From assembly GCF_032121415.1 (NCBI RefSeq), contig NZ_CP135079.1, positions 3,596,001-3,660,000 on the forward strand: 64,000 nt of DNA, given 5' to 3'. Origin of the DNA: Streptomyces parvus. Its GTDB lineage: Bacteria; Actinomycetota; Actinomycetes; Streptomycetales; Streptomycetaceae. Below, one piece after another: positions 31,394 through 41,012 of the stretch. Made by a program: the position numbers and the translations under genes. Every line of letters starts with the position of its first letter. The stretch's first letter is position 1. The notes under the pieces were generated by a model that saw nothing but the letters and a program-made list of their open reading frames with translations, was not told the origin of the DNA and ran no database searches.

Positions 31394-32962
31394 ATGAATC
31401 GCGAACGCACCCCCCGCTCGAACGACCGATTTTCCGGGAGCCGTTCCGGCGGCGCCCCCCGCTACTCCGGCGGTGGCGGCGAGCGCCGGGCCGCGGGCTT
31501 CGGCGGCGGGCCCAAGCGGTCCGGCGGCTCGGGGCGGTCCGGTGGCTACAGCCGCCGTTCCCCCTCCGGCGCCAAGGGCGAGTTCGCCCTGCCGGTGACC
31601 GTCACCCCGGCGCTCCCCGCCGTCGAGACCTTCGGTGAGCTGGACATGCCCGCACCGCTGAAGACGGCGCTCGCCGCCGAGGGCGTGACCGTGCCCTTCC
31701 CGATCCAGGGCGCGACCCTGCCGAACTCGCTGGCCGGCCGGGACGTCCTTGGCCGCGGCCGCACCGGCTCCGGCAAGACCCTCGCCTTCGGCCTCGCGCT
31801 GCTGGCCCGCACGGCCGGCCGCCGCGCCGACGCCAAGCGCCCGCTCGCCCTGGTCCTCGTCCCCACCCGGGAACTGGCCCAGCAGGTCACCGACGCGCTC
31901 ACCCCGTACGCCCGGTCGCTGAAGCTCCGTCTCGCCACCGTGGTCGGCGGCATGTCCATCGGCCGGCAGGCGAGCGCGCTGCGCGGTGGGGCCGAGGTCG
32001 TCGTCGCCACGCCGGGCCGTCTCAAGGACCTGATCGAGCGCCGCGACTGCATGCTGGACCGGGTCACCGTCACGGTCCTCGACGAGGCCGACCAGATGGC
32101 CGACATGGGCTTCATGCCGCAGGTCACCGAGCTGCTCGACCAGGTGAACCCGGACGGGCAGCGGATGCTCTTCTCGGCCACGCTGGACCGCAACGTCGAC
32201 CTGCTGGTGCGTACGTACCTGAAGGACCCGGTCGTGCACTCCGTCGACCCGGCCGCCGGCGCGGTCACGACGATGGAGCACCACGTGCTGTACGTCCAGG
32301 GCGCCGACAAGTACGCCACCACGACGGAGATCGCCGCCCGCGACGGCCGCGTGATCATGTTCCTGGACACCAAGCACGCCGTGGACAGGCTCACCGACCA
32401 TCTGCTGCAGAGCGGGGTCCGGGCGGCGGCGCTGCACGGCGGCAAGTCCCAGCCGCAGCGCACCCGCACCCTGGAGCGGTTCAAGACCGGGCACGTCACG
32501 GTGCTGGTCGCCACCAACGTCGCGGCGCGCGGCATCCACGTCGACAACCTCGACCTGGTCGTCAACGTGGACCCGCCGACCGACCACAAGGACTATCTGC
32601 ACCGCGGTGGCCGGACCGCCCGCGCCGGGGAGTCCGGCAGCGTCGTCACGCTGGTGCTGCCGAACCAGCGCCGGGAGATGACCCGGCTGATGGCGGACGC
32701 CGGGATCAGGCCGCAGATCGCCCAGGTCCATTCCGGCGAGGCCGAGCTGAGCCGGATCACCGGTGCGCAGGCGCCCTCCGGTGTCCCGGTCGTCGTCACC
32801 GCCCCGCCCAAGGAGCGCTCCGGCCGCGGTGGCGGCGGCGCCTTCATGGGCCGTGGTACCCGGCGCGGCGGCGCGGCCCCGGTCCGGCGCGGCCGCCCCG
32901 GAGTGCCGACGCCCGAGGAGCGGGCGGCTGCCGTGCAGCGCCGCAAGAACCGCGCGGCGTGA
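31394..32962 (+). CDS. DEAD-box RNA helicase
   Basis: The 522-residue ATP-dependent RNA helicase (RhlE/CsdA-like) has an Arg/Gly/Ser-rich leader of about 65 residues (SGSRSGGAPRYSGGGGERRA), then motifs in order: Q motif (FPIQGATLP), I (GRTGSGKT), Ia (PTRELAQQ), II (DEAD in VLDEADQMADMGFM), III (SAT), IV-V (VATNVAARGIHVDNLDLVV) and VI (HRGGRTARAG). The tail is basic and Gly-rich. It likely unwinds structured mRNA in the cold. GGAAAGG precedes the ATG but is partly inside a hairpin. Confidence 0.96.
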   Translation: MNRERTPRSNDRFSGSRSGGAPRYSGGGGERRAAGFGGGPKRSGGSGRSGGYSRRSPSGAKGEFALPVTVTPALPAVETFGELDMPAPLKTALAAEGVTVPFPIQGATLPNSLAGRDVLGRGRTGSGKTLAFGLALLARTAGRRADAKRPLALVLVPTRELAQQVTDALTPYARSLKLRLATVVGGMSIGRQASALRGGAEVVVATPGRLKDLIERRDCMLDRVTVTVLDEADQMADMGFMPQVTELLDQVNPDGQRMLFSATLDRNVDLLVRTYLKDPVVHSVDPAAGAVTTMEHHVLYVQGADKYATTTEIAARDGRVIMFLDTKHAVDRLTDHLLQSGVRAAALHGGKSQPQRTRTLERFKTGHVTVLVATNVAARGIHVDNLDLVVNVDPPTDHKDYLHRGGRTARAGESGSVVTLVLPNQRREMTRLMADAGIRPQIAQVHSGEAELSRITGAQAPSGVPVVVTAPPKERSGRGGGGAFMGRGTRRGGAAPVRRGRPGVPTPEERAAAVQRRKNRAA

Positions 32963-33065
32963 CCCGTACGGCCCCGGTGCCACCGTCAGGTGACTGTCTG
33001 TAACAACGTGCCGGGGTCGGCGTCGGTCCCCGACCCGGGGCCCTGCCGCCCCCAGGATGGGCGCC

Positions 33066-33275
33066 ATGATGAGGAAGCTGACCGTGTTGGGCGTGGCGGT
33101 GGTGGCGTCCACGCTGCCCGCCGCCGTCACCGTCGCCCGAGCCGACGAGACGCACACCGGCTCCCACAACGGCCCGCAGGTGGCCCTGATCACGACGGGC
33201 CAGATCGACGATCCGCTGGAGGACGTCCTGGAGCACGTCGCGGTGCTCGGCCGGACCGTCGTCGTGGATCACTGA
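33066..33275 (+). CDS. Small secreted protein, 69 residues
   Basis: A double ATG (33066 and 33069) follows AGGATGG. The product has a signal peptide (MMRKLTVLGVAVVASTLPAA, then VTVARA-DETH) and a mature part of about 42 residues (SHNGPQVALITTGQIDDPLE, DVLEHVAVLG). Small exported proteins of this kind with a TGQIDDPxEDVLEH pattern occur in streptomycetes as I recall; function unknown. Convergent with the acyltransferase gene. Confidence 0.7.
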   Translation: MMRKLTVLGVAVVASTLPAAVTVARADETHTGSHNGPQVALITTGQIDDPLEDVLEHVAVLGRTVVVDH

Positions 33276-33309
33276 ACCCCCGCCTCCGACCCGGCCGTTC
33301 GGCGGCGTC

Positions 33310-34398
33310 TCAGGACGCCCGGGCGGCCGGTGGCTTCTGCCGGGCCCACGCCATGCGCGGCTCCAGCAGCGGGCGCAGCAGCCGCCGGACCGGAGGCGTG
33401 CAGAGCAGGGTGATGACGACGACCGCGCCCAGGGTGACGGCGACCGTGCCCAGCGTGGTGTCGAAGAACGGGTCGTCGTAGAAGCCGCCGTACTTCAGGC
33501 CCCGGACGACGAAGCCGTGGAGCAGGTACCCGTACAGCGTGCAGGTGCCGAGCGCGGTCATCCAGCTCCTGCCCTTGGGCACCCACGCGAGGAAGCAGGC
33601 GCCCAGCACGAGCGCGGCCAGGAACAGCAGCACGGTGACGGTCGGTCCGGTCCACTCGGCCATGTCCAGCTGGTCGGTGCTGCTCTTGCGGTAGAACCAC
33701 GAGGTGGACGTCCGGGGCACCAGCCAGTACGCCGCGAGCAGCCCGAGGGCGAACACCGGCACCGAGACGATCCGCACCCAGGTGGAGCGCAGCATCTGGA
33801 AGTGTTCGGGGCGCAGCCGCATGCCCAGTACGTAGAACGGCAGGAACTGCAGGATGCGCTGGACCTGGAGGGACCCGTCGGCCGCCGGTGACACCGTCGC
33901 GAAGGCGGCGATCGCGAGGGAGACCAGCACCGGGAAGCGCACGGTCTGCCAGACCGGGGTGGACAGCCGCCAGAGGAACAGGGCGGGCAGGAACCACAGC
34001 AGCCAGTAGGGCGACAGCAGCGAGAGGGCGAAGTCCGGCCGGTGCGTCGCCCGCTCGAAGAGCGTGTAGACCACCTCGAAGAGGACGTAGGGCACCAGGA
34101 GGCTGGTGACCAGCTTCCACACCCGGTCCGGCCGCAGCTCGAAGTTCCGCGAGAAGTAGCCCGCCACGAGGATGAACACGGGCATGTGGAACGTGTAGAT
34201 GAAGGTGTACGCGGCCTCGACGAGGCGGCCGGAGGGCAGCGGCTCCCACGCGTGTCCGATCGCCACCAGCACGATCGCCAGGTACTTCGCGTTGTCGAAG
34301 AAGTGGTCCCGGCCGTCGGCCGGCGGCTTTCCGGTCTCCGGGGCAGCGGCGGCAGCGGCGGTGGGGCGCGGCTGCTCGGAGGTGAGAGGGGCAGGCAT
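33310..34398 (-). CDS. Integral membrane acyltransferase (acyltransferase 3 family)
   Basis: The 362-residue protein has a soluble proline/alanine head and about ten membrane spans (LAIVLVAIGHAWEPLP, TFIYTFHMPVFILVAGYFS, PFYVLGMRL, YGYLLHGFVVRGL). The sequence HFFDNAKYLAIVLVAIGHAW at the start of the first span contains the conserved histidine region of the family. Substrates for this family are cell-surface polysaccharides, lipids or antibiotics; none can be assigned here. The neighbours are unrelated. Confidence 0.88.
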   Translation of the reverse strand: MPAPLTSEQPRPTAAAAAAPETGKPPADGRDHFFDNAKYLAIVLVAIGHAWEPLPSGRLVEAAYTFIYTFHMPVFILVAGYFSRNFELRPDRVWKLVTSLLVPYVLFEVVYTLFERATHRPDFALSLLSPYWLLWFLPALFLWRLSTPVWQTVRFPVLVSLAIAAFATVSPAADGSLQVQRILQFLPFYVLGMRLRPEHFQMLRSTWVRIVSVPVFALGLLAAYWLVPRTSTSWFYRKSSTDQLDMAEWTGPTVTVLLFLAALVLGACFLAWVPKGRSWMTALGTCTLYGYLLHGFVVRGLKYGGFYDDPFFDTTLGTVAVTLGAVVVITLLCTPPVRRLLRPLLEPRMAWARQKPPAARAS

Positions 34399-34502
34399 CC
34401 TGACACCCTAGAACGCGGAGGCGCTCCCTCCAGCCGCTGTGTCGTGCATCACTTCCGGACGGTCCGCGCGGGCGGCTCCGCTCCCCCTCGGCGTCCAGGG
34501 AC

Positions 34503-34552
34503 CGTACGGCTCGGTGAGGGCGTGGCGAACCAGCCCGTACCGCTCGGTGAGG
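34503..34552. repeat. Near-perfect 17-bp direct repeat
   Basis: CGTACGGCTCGGTGAGG (34503-34519) and CGTACCGCTCGGTGAGG (34536-34552) differ at one base, 33 bp apart, in the gap downstream of the universal stress gene. No function apparent. Confidence 0.4.
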
Positions 34553-34569
34553 CACGGCCGACCGGCCGC

Positions 34570-35010
34570 CTACGGCTGCGACCGCTCGGGGTCCTCCTCC
34601 GTCGGTACGCACAGCACCGGGACCGTCGACATGTGCAGCAGCTTGTGCGGGGTCGAGCCCAGCAGGGCCCCGCGCATCGGGCTCTCGCCCCAGGTGCCGA
34701 CCACGATGACCCGGGCCCCGTGCCGTTCGGCGGCGTCCAGCAGGGCCTGTGCGGGCTTCTCGTCCAGCACCTCGACCGAGGCCGGGACGCCCGCCTCCTC
34801 GGCGGACGCGAGCGCGTGCTCCAGGCCGGTGCGCCCGGCCTGCCGGATCGCGTCGTAGTGGCTGCGGTACTCCGCGCCGTCCCGCAGCCCCGGGGCGGCG
34901 GCCCCGTAGACCATCACCAGCTCCTCCCCGTACGCGGCCGCCACCTCGATGGCGATGCGCAGGGCGCGGGCGGCGCCGGGGGATTCGTCGTAACCGAGGA
35001 CGACCGACAT
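34570..35010 (-). CDS. Universal stress protein (UspA family)
   Basis: The 146-residue cytosolic protein has the Usp nucleotide-binding pattern: VVLGYDESPGAARALRIAIE at the start and the ATP-binding type motif VVGTWGESPMRGALLGSTPH near the C-terminus (G-2x-G-9x-G-S/T like). Its start lies one base after the stop of the APC permease gene, so the pair is translationally coupled. Usp domains next to or fused with amino-acid permeases are common, suggesting regulation of the transporter. Confidence 0.92.
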   Translation of the reverse strand: MSVVLGYDESPGAARALRIAIEVAAAYGEELVMVYGAAAPGLRDGAEYRSHYDAIRQAGRTGLEHALASAEEAGVPASVEVLDEKPAQALLDAAERHGARVIVVGTWGESPMRGALLGSTPHKLLHMSTVPVLCVPTEEDPERSQP

Positions 35011-35011
35011 C

Positions 35012-36514
35012 TCAGGGCCCCTTTCGGCTCGGGGCGTGCACCAGCTCCGGGTCCGCGACCCCCGGCCGCTCCTGCCAGAACACCGCGTCGCGCAGCCGCC
35101 ACACCACCATGAGGAACACGCCGGCCAGGGCGATCGCGATACCGATGACGAGCGGCGGGCCGAGCCCGAACCAGGAGGTGCCGCTGTAGGAGTTGGCCGG
35201 GTCGGACATGTCGATGACCGAGCGCACCAGCAGCCAGGTCAGCAGCCCGGCGCCGACCACCGGTCCGAGCCCGATGAGCAGGAAGTTGCGCAGGTTCTCG
35301 GTGAGATGGCGCCGGTAGTAGACGGCGCAGGCCACCCCGGTGAGCGCGTAGTAGAAGGCGATCAGCAGGGACAGCGCGGTGAGGGAGTCGAAGAGGGCGT
35401 TGGCGGAGATCTGGTTGACGACCAGATACCAGGCGATGGCGATCCCGGCGACCCACCACGTACTCACGTCCGGGGTGCGGAACCGGGGGCTGATGTGGCC
35501 GAAGTGCCGCGGCAGCGCCTGGCGGCGGGCCATGGACAGGGCGGTCCGGGAGGCCGGGATGATCGTCGTCTGGGTGGAGGCGATCGCGGAGGTGGCCACC
35601 GCCAGCAGCAGGATCCAGTCCCACCCGCCCAGGACGTCCCCGGCGAGCTGGGCGAAGATGAACTCCTCCTCGCCCGCGTTCTCCGCCAGGAACGCCGTCC
35701 CGGCGAAGGCGACGACCGCGATGGCGACCGACAGGTAGGTCACCAGGAGCACGACGGTGGACCACAGGCCCGCCCTGCCGGGCGCGCTGGCCGAGTCCTC
35801 GGTCTCCTCGGTGAGGTTGACCGCGGACTCCCAGCCCCAGTAGATGAACACGCCGAGCAGCAGCCCGCCGGTCAGCGCGGCGCCGCCCGCGCCGAAGGGG
35901 TCGAGCCAGCCGACGGACGGCTCGATCGAGTCGAAGCCGGTCGTGCCCGCGTACACCCGGTAGAGCGTCACCCCGACGAAGACCAGCAGGAACGCGATCT
36001 GGAGGAGGATCAGCACGTTCTGCACCTTGGCCGACAGCTCGGTGCCGATGACGCAGAGCCCGGTCATCACGATGATCAGCAGCACGGTGAGCAGCTGGCG
36101 CGCGAAGTCGTTCTCGACCCAGCCGTCCAGACCCAACGCCAGCAGCGTGAAGCTCACCGCCACATCGGCCAGCGAGCCCACCACCAGGACACCGGTCATC
36201 GTGATCGCCCAGCCGCCGAGCCAACCCGCCCACGGGCCCATCGCCCGGGTCACCCAGGAGAACGTCGTACCGCAGTCCTGGTCGACCTTGTTCAGGTAGT
36301 AGAACGCCGAGGCGATCAGCAGCATCGGCACGAACGAGGCGAACATGACGCCCGGGGCGTAGATCCCCACCAGGGCGACGATCGGGCCGATGACGGCGGC
36401 CAGCGAGTACGCCGGAGAGGTCGCGTTCAGACCGATGACGAGGGCGTCGACGAACCCGATCGCATTCGGCTTGAGGCCGACATCCGGTTCGTCCCGCACA
36501 CGGTCGTGGGCCAT
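35012..36514 (-). CDS. APC-superfamily amino acid permease
   Basis: ATG at 36514 with GAGGAACC upstream yields 500 residues and about 12 membrane spans. The N-terminal consensus (IGFVDALVIGLNATSPAYSL, FYYLNKVDQDCGTTFSWVTR) is that of the APC family, with gate-region AMGPWAGWLGGWAI. Substrate is unknown; similar proteins carry neutral or aromatic amino acids. It lies upstream of and coupled to the universal stress protein gene. A longer in-frame stretch upstream to 36850 reads as non-coding. Confidence 0.92.
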   Translation of the reverse strand: MAHDRVRDEPDVGLKPNAIGFVDALVIGLNATSPAYSLAAVIGPIVALVGIYAPGVMFASFVPMLLIASAFYYLNKVDQDCGTTFSWVTRAMGPWAGWLGGWAITMTGVLVVGSLADVAVSFTLLALGLDGWVENDFARQLLTVLLIIVMTGLCVIGTELSAKVQNVLILLQIAFLLVFVGVTLYRVYAGTTGFDSIEPSVGWLDPFGAGGAALTGGLLLGVFIYWGWESAVNLTEETEDSASAPGRAGLWSTVVLLVTYLSVAIAVVAFAGTAFLAENAGEEEFIFAQLAGDVLGGWDWILLLAVATSAIASTQTTIIPASRTALSMARRQALPRHFGHISPRFRTPDVSTWWVAGIAIAWYLVVNQISANALFDSLTALSLLIAFYYALTGVACAVYYRRHLTENLRNFLLIGLGPVVGAGLLTWLLVRSVIDMSDPANSYSGTSWFGLGPPLVIGIAIALAGVFLMVVWRLRDAVFWQERPGVADPELVHAPSRKGP

Positions 36515-36707
36515 GGTTCCTCGCTCCGCCGGGCACCCCCGCCGGGAGCGGGCGATGATCCGGATCTCATCGTAAGAAGACCTGGCGGAACCCGCATTCC
36601 GGACGGAACGCCCGGGCTGCGGGACGAGCTCGCGGAGGCCCGGTGCCACGTCACCCGATCGGCCCGCTCCTCTGCGAACCAGGAGGCCAGGGCGCAGGGT
36701 GGAATCC

Positions 36708-37478
36708 ATGTGGTCCCGCCGACTCGTCCTGGGCGTCCTGGTCCTGCCCCTGGCCCTCCTGGTGTTCGGGGACGGTCCGGCGTTCCGTGCGCCGGGGGCG
36801 GAGCTGGCCACCGGACCCCGCCCGCCGCGCGGGCTCCCGCAGCCGGCCATGGTCAGCCGCCGGGACTGGCACGCGGACGAGAAGCTGGTCCGGGAGGGCC
36901 CGCACTACACGGGGGCGGCCCGGGCGGTGTTCATCCACCACACCGGCAACCCCAACGACTACGACTGCGCGGACGCCCCCCGGCTGATCCGGGCCGTCCA
37001 GCGCGACCACATCCGGCAGGACGGCTGGGACGACATCGGCTACAACTTCCTCGTCGACCGCTGCGGCACCATCTACGAGGGCCGGGCCGGCGGCGCCGGC
37101 CGCTCGGTGCTCGGCGCCCACACCAAGGGGTTCAACGCCGACACGGTCGGCATCGCGGCGATCGGGAACTTCGGCGCGGGGGCGAAGGTGCCGAAGCCGA
37201 TGACGGACGCGCTGGTGCGGCTCGCCGCCTGGAAGCTGCGGCCCGGGGCGGACCCGCTGGGCACCGTCGACCTGGTCTCGACGAACGACGAGAGCCGCTT
37301 CGACGAGGGGCAGGTGGCCCGTCTGCACGTCATCTCCGGCCACCGCGACAGCTTCGAGACCCGCTGCCCCGGCGACGCGCTCTACGCGCTGCTGCCCGAA
37401 CTGCGGGAGCGCGCCGCGAAGCTGCGCGCCGCCGTCCCCGGCCACTCGGCGGCGGCCCGGCTGCGCCCGTCCCTCTGA
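36708..37478 (+). CDS. Secreted PGRP-type N-acetylmuramoyl-L-alanine amidase
   Basis: The product of about 256 residues (ATG 36708 with AGGGTGG upstream; GTG at 36699 adds three residues) has a signal/anchor segment (LVLGVLVLPLALLVFGDGPA). A PGRP/amidase_2 domain follows: ARAVFIHHTGNPNDYDCADA (first zinc histidines), GWDDIGYNFLVDRCGTIYEG (tyrosine), GAHTKGFNADTVGIAAIGNF and HVISGHRDSFETRCPGD (second zinc histidine and cysteine). Zinc ligands His, His and Cys are intact, so it probably cleaves peptidoglycan stem peptides outside the cell. Monocistronic. Confidence 0.93.
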   Translation: MWSRRLVLGVLVLPLALLVFGDGPAFRAPGAELATGPRPPRGLPQPAMVSRRDWHADEKLVREGPHYTGAARAVFIHHTGNPNDYDCADAPRLIRAVQRDHIRQDGWDDIGYNFLVDRCGTIYEGRAGGAGRSVLGAHTKGFNADTVGIAAIGNFGAGAKVPKPMTDALVRLAAWKLRPGADPLGTVDLVSTNDESRFDEGQVARLHVISGHRDSFETRCPGDALYALLPELRERAAKLRAAVPGHSAAARLRPSL

Positions 37479-37511
37479 GCCTCTTGCCTTCGAGCCGGGC
37501 GATGCGAGGGG

Positions 37512-37877
37512 CTACCGGGCGACGAACTGCGTGAGTATCGCCTGCACCTCGTAGATGTCGACGCCCTTGGTGAACGTCTTCTGGAGCGGGGTCGGAGTGC
37601 CCGATATCCAGATCTTCAGCTCGGCGTCGAGGTCGAACGTCCCGGCCGTCTCGACGGCGAAGTGCGTGATGCTGCGGTACGGCACGGAGTGGTACTCGGT
37701 CTTCTTGCCGGTGATGCCCTGCTTGTCGACGAGGATCAGCCGCCGGTCGGTGAACAGGATCGTGTCGCGGATCAGCAGGAACGCGGCGTGCACCTGCTCG
37801 CCCTGCCCGAGCAGCTTCGCGTAGTCCTGCTGGGCGGTGGCCGGGTTGATCGTGTGGGCGTTGCCGAACAGTGCCAT
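37512..37877 (-). CDS. Bacterial PH-domain protein
   Basis: The 121-residue protein is a single bacterial Pleckstrin-homology domain: GQGEQVHAAFLLIRDTILFT, DRRLILVDKQGITGKKTEYH, SVPYRSITHFAVETAGTFDL, DAELKIWISGT. This is the short soluble bPH family of unknown function. It lies between the PGRP amidase and the molybdate operon, with no obvious link to either. Confidence 0.9.
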   Translation of the reverse strand: MALFGNAHTINPATAQQDYAKLLGQGEQVHAAFLLIRDTILFTDRRLILVDKQGITGKKTEYHSVPYRSITHFAVETAGTFDLDAELKIWISGTPTPLQKTFTKGVDIYEVQAILTQFVAR

Positions 37878-37988
37878 GGGGCCCCGTTTCTCCGTTGTGC
37901 GTCAGGAGGCGTAAGAAGTACGTACGCACTTGTATGAAGTACGTCCGTGCGGGTGTTCCGGTTCCCGGGCCCGGCCGGCACATCCCCA

Positions 37989-39950
37989 CTACAGCGGTAC
38001 GACCGTCGCCTCCGTCGCCTTCACGCTGGTCCAGACGGCGCTCCCGTCGGCGATGCCCAGCTCTGCCGCGGCCCCCGGGGTGATCTCCGCGACCAGGTCC
38101 GGGGCCTCGGACGAGGTGATCAGCAGCCGTAGCCGGCTGCCGCCCGAGGTGATCTCGCGGACCGTGCCCGGCCAGACGTTCCGCGGGGAGCCGGTGGGCC
38201 TCTCCCGGTGTACGGAGACGGCTTCGGGCGCGATGACCGCGAGGGCGTCCGTGCCCGCCGGGAGGGGCTCGGCGACCACGAGATGGCCGCCGCCCTCCGG
38301 CGCGAGCCCGTCGGCGGTCGCGGTGCCGGGCCAGGCGTTGCGGCCCAGCATCCGCGCCACCCAGGGGGAGCGCGGGTGGCGGGCGACCTCGGCGGGCGGC
38401 TCGTCCTGAAGGGCCCGGCCGTCCTCCAGCACCAGGACCCGGTCGGCCAGCGAGACCGCCTCGACCGGGTCGTGGGTGACGATCAGACAGACCCCGCCGA
38501 ACTCCGCGAGGTGCCCGCGCAGGGCGTGCCGCACCCGGGCCCGGGTGGTCTGGTCGAGGGCGGCGAGGGGCTCGTCCAGCAGCAGGAGGCGCGGGCGGGC
38601 CGCCAGCGCGCGGGCCAGGGCGACCCGCTGGGCCTGGCCGCCGGAGAGCTGGGCGGGCTTGCGGTGGGCGAGGTGGCCCACCCCGAGCCGGTCCAGCCGG
38701 CCCTGGGCCTCGCGGCGGGCCTCGGCGCGCGGCACGCCGTGGGCGCGGAGCCCGTACGCCGTGTTGGCCAGGGCGCTCAGATGCGGGAAGAGGGCGCCGT
38801 CCTGGGGGACCCAGGCCACGCCCCGGCGGTGCGGGGGGAGGCCCGTGACGTCGTCGTCGCCGAGGCGGAGTTCCGCGTGGGCGCGGGGGGTGAGGCCGAG
38901 GAGGGCCCGCAGCAGCGTCGTCTTGCCCGCGCCGTTGGGGCCGACCACCGCGATGGTGGTGCCGGGGCCGGCGTCCAGGGTGAGGCGGGTGAAGCCGGTG
39001 ACGTCGGCGTGCAGCGGCCACGGCTCGGGCCGGGCCGTGCCGAGCGGGTCGGCGGAGGGCGCGGGGAGGGGGTCCGGGACCGGGGCGGCCGGGTCGTCGG
39101 GGCGGGCCGCCGCCGCCCGGCTCGCGGGGTCCCGCTGCTCGCCCGGGGTGCCGGTCCAGCGGCCCCGCAGCGCGATGAGCACGACCATCGCGATGGCCAG
39201 GAGCAGCAGCGACACGGAGGTGGCGGCCTCCGGCGAGTCCTGGAGCAGCAGATAGACCTGGAGCGGCAGGGTCTGCGTGGCACCGGGGAGGTTTCCGGCG
39301 AAGGTGATGGTCGCGCCGAACTCGCCGAGCGCCCGCGCCCAGGTCAGGGCCGCTCCGGCGATCAGCCCGGGGGCGACCATCGGCAGCGTCACGGTGAGGA
39401 ACACCCGGATCGGGGAGGCCCCGAGCGAGGCGGCGGTCTCCTCGTACCGGGGGCGGAGCCCGCCGAGCGCGCCCTCCAGCGAGATGACCAGGAACGGCAT
39501 CGCGACGAACGTCGCCGCGAGCACCGCTCCCGAGGTGTGGAAGGGGAGCGTGACGCCGAAGGTCTCCTCCAGCCAGGGGCCGAGCAGCCCGCGCCGCCCG
39601 AACGCCAGCAGCAGGGCGACACCGCCGACCGTGGGCGGCAGCACCATCGGCAGCAGCACCAGCGAGCGGACGAACGCCTTGCCGGGGAACGGCACCCGGG
39701 CCAACAGCCAGGCCAGCGGCACCCCGAGCAGCAGGGAGAGCCCGAGCGCCCACAGGGAGACCAGCAGCGAGAGCCGCAGCGCCTCGGTGGTGGCCTCGGC
39801 GGTGAGGTGGTCGCCCAGCTCCCCCCAGGAGGTGCGGACCAGGATCCCGGCGAGCGGCAGCATCAGGAACGCCACGGCCAGCAGGGCGGGCACCGTCAGC
39901 AGCAGGGGCGGGCGGGCCCCGGGCGTACGGCGGAGTGCCGGTCGTCTCAT
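37989..39950 (-). CDS. modBC: Molybdate ABC transporter, fused permease-ATPase (ModB-ModC)
   Basis: The single 653-residue chain joins ModB and ModC. The permease (about residues 10-270) has six or so spans and the EAA-type loop (SLEGALGGLRPRYEETAASL, GASPIRVFLTVTLPM). A linker of about 50 residues leads to the ATPase: Walker A VVGPNGAGKTTLLRALL, signature LSGGQAQRVALARALA, Walker B LLLLDEPLAALD, H-loop VTHDPVEA. It ends with a molybdate-binding TOBE region (GTVREITSGGSRLRLLITSS). ATG at 39950 with GAGGTCACC upstream. Downstream of modA; fusion of modB and modC is an actinobacterial feature. Confidence 0.95.
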   Translation of the reverse strand: MRRPALRRTPGARPPLLLTVPALLAVAFLMLPLAGILVRTSWGELGDHLTAEATTEALRLSLLVSLWALGLSLLLGVPLAWLLARVPFPGKAFVRSLVLLPMVLPPTVGGVALLLAFGRRGLLGPWLEETFGVTLPFHTSGAVLAATFVAMPFLVISLEGALGGLRPRYEETAASLGASPIRVFLTVTLPMVAPGLIAGAALTWARALGEFGATITFAGNLPGATQTLPLQVYLLLQDSPEAATSVSLLLLAIAMVVLIALRGRWTGTPGEQRDPASRAAAARPDDPAAPVPDPLPAPSADPLGTARPEPWPLHADVTGFTRLTLDAGPGTTIAVVGPNGAGKTTLLRALLGLTPRAHAELRLGDDDVTGLPPHRRGVAWVPQDGALFPHLSALANTAYGLRAHGVPRAEARREAQGRLDRLGVGHLAHRKPAQLSGGQAQRVALARALAARPRLLLLDEPLAALDQTTRARVRHALRGHLAEFGGVCLIVTHDPVEAVSLADRVLVLEDGRALQDEPPAEVARHPRSPWVARMLGRNAWPGTATADGLAPEGGGHLVVAEPLPAGTDALAVIAPEAVSVHRERPTGSPRNVWPGTVREITSGGSRLRLLITSSEAPDLVAEITPGAAAELGIADGSAVWTSVKATEATVVPL

Positions 39951-40071
39951 GGTGACCTCGTCGGGCGGCGGGGGGCGGACGGTGCCCGGCGGGCCCGTAG
40001 GAGACGGTACGGGCCCCGCCGGGACGAGCGGGGTTGTCGGGAACGTCCAGAGCGGTCGGGCGGGGTCGCGG

Positions 40072-40878
40072 TTACGGCTGCTGGAAGCCCGCACCCCGGA
40101 GGATCTTCTGCGCCTCGGGCGTGGAGAGCCAGGCGACGAACGCGGCGGCCGCCTCGCTGTGCTCCGACGTCTTCAGTGTGGCGGCCGGGTAGGAGGCGAT
40201 GGCGTTCTCCGCGTCCGGGATCCCGATCGCGTCGACCTTGTCGGTGGCGGTCGCGGCGTCGGTCCTGTAGACGAGCCCGGCGTCCGCCTCGCCCAGCTCG
40301 ACCTTGCTGAGGACCGCGCGGACGTTGGGCTCCTGGGAGACCGGCTCCACCTCGATCTGCTGCGCGTCGAGGATCTGCCGGCTGTAGCGGCCCACCGGTA
40401 CCTCGGGGGCGGCCACGACGACCTTCAGCTTCGGGTCGGCGAGGTCCCCCAGGTTCTCGACCTTCTCCGGGTTGCCCTCGCCGACGGCGATGACCAGACG
40501 GTTCCTGGCGATGACGGTGGGTTTGCCGGTCTCGCCGGAGAGGCCGTCCATCGTCTTGGTGTCGGCGGTGACCAGGGCGTCGGCGGGGGCGCCCTGGTTG
40601 ACCTGGGCGGCCAGTTCCTGGGAGCCCGCGAAGGAGAACGTCACCCTCGTGCCGGGGTTCGCCTTCTCGTACGCGGCCCCCGCCTCCTTGAAGGCGTCCG
40701 TGAGGGAGGACGCGGCCAGCACGGTCAGATCGGCCTGTGGGGCGCCCGACGCGGTACCCGAGCCGCCGGCCTTGTCCTTCGCACCGGAGTCGTCGTTGCC
40801 GCAGGCTGCGAGCGGGACGAGGAGCGCGGCGGACAGGACGGCGGCGGCCGTGCGGCGGCGGGCGGGCAGGAGAGTCAT
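40072..40878 (-). CDS. modA: Molybdate-binding lipoprotein ModA
   Basis: The 268-residue protein has a lipoprotein signal ([16 protein letters not shown], lipobox LAAC) and the periplasmic-binding fold of Mod[56 protein letters not shown], and the C-terminal [27 protein letters not shown]. Captures molybdate or tungstate at the cell surface for ModBC. Downstream modBC starts 121 bp later and the MerR-TOBE gene lies 134 bp upstream on the same strand. Confidence 0.95.
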   Translation of the reverse strand: MTLLPARRRTAAAVLSAALLVPLAACGNDDSGAKDKAGGSGTASGAPQADLTVLAASSLTDAFKEAGAAYEKANPGTRVTFSFAGSQELAAQVNQGAPADALVTADTKTMDGLSGETGKPTVIARNRLVIAVGEGNPEKVENLGDLADPKLKVVVAAPEVPVGRYSRQILDAQQIEVEPVSQEPNVRAVLSKVELGEADAGLVYRTDAATATDKVDAIGIPDAENAIASYPAATLKTSEHSEAAAAFVAWLSTPEAQKILRGAGFQQP

Positions 40879-41012
40879 GAGGGTGAGGCTCCTTGGAGGC
40901 GTGGGCGTGAGGCGCGGGACGCGGGCGTACGCGCGGGTGCGGTACCGAAGGACGGGACGGGCAGCGGCGGTCGCGTGGTGGCGGACCGTCGTCGCTCTGT
41001 CCCGGGCCGAGC

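Noticed and set aside
35036..37534. An 832-codon plus-strand open frame
   Set aside because: It is the shadow of the APC permease on the other strand with no start signal; composition is Arg/Gly/Glu-rich noise.
40879..41012. Molybdenum-cofactor riboswitch before modA
   Set aside because: The gap is short and GC-rich with no recognisable conserved motif; a protein regulator is present instead.
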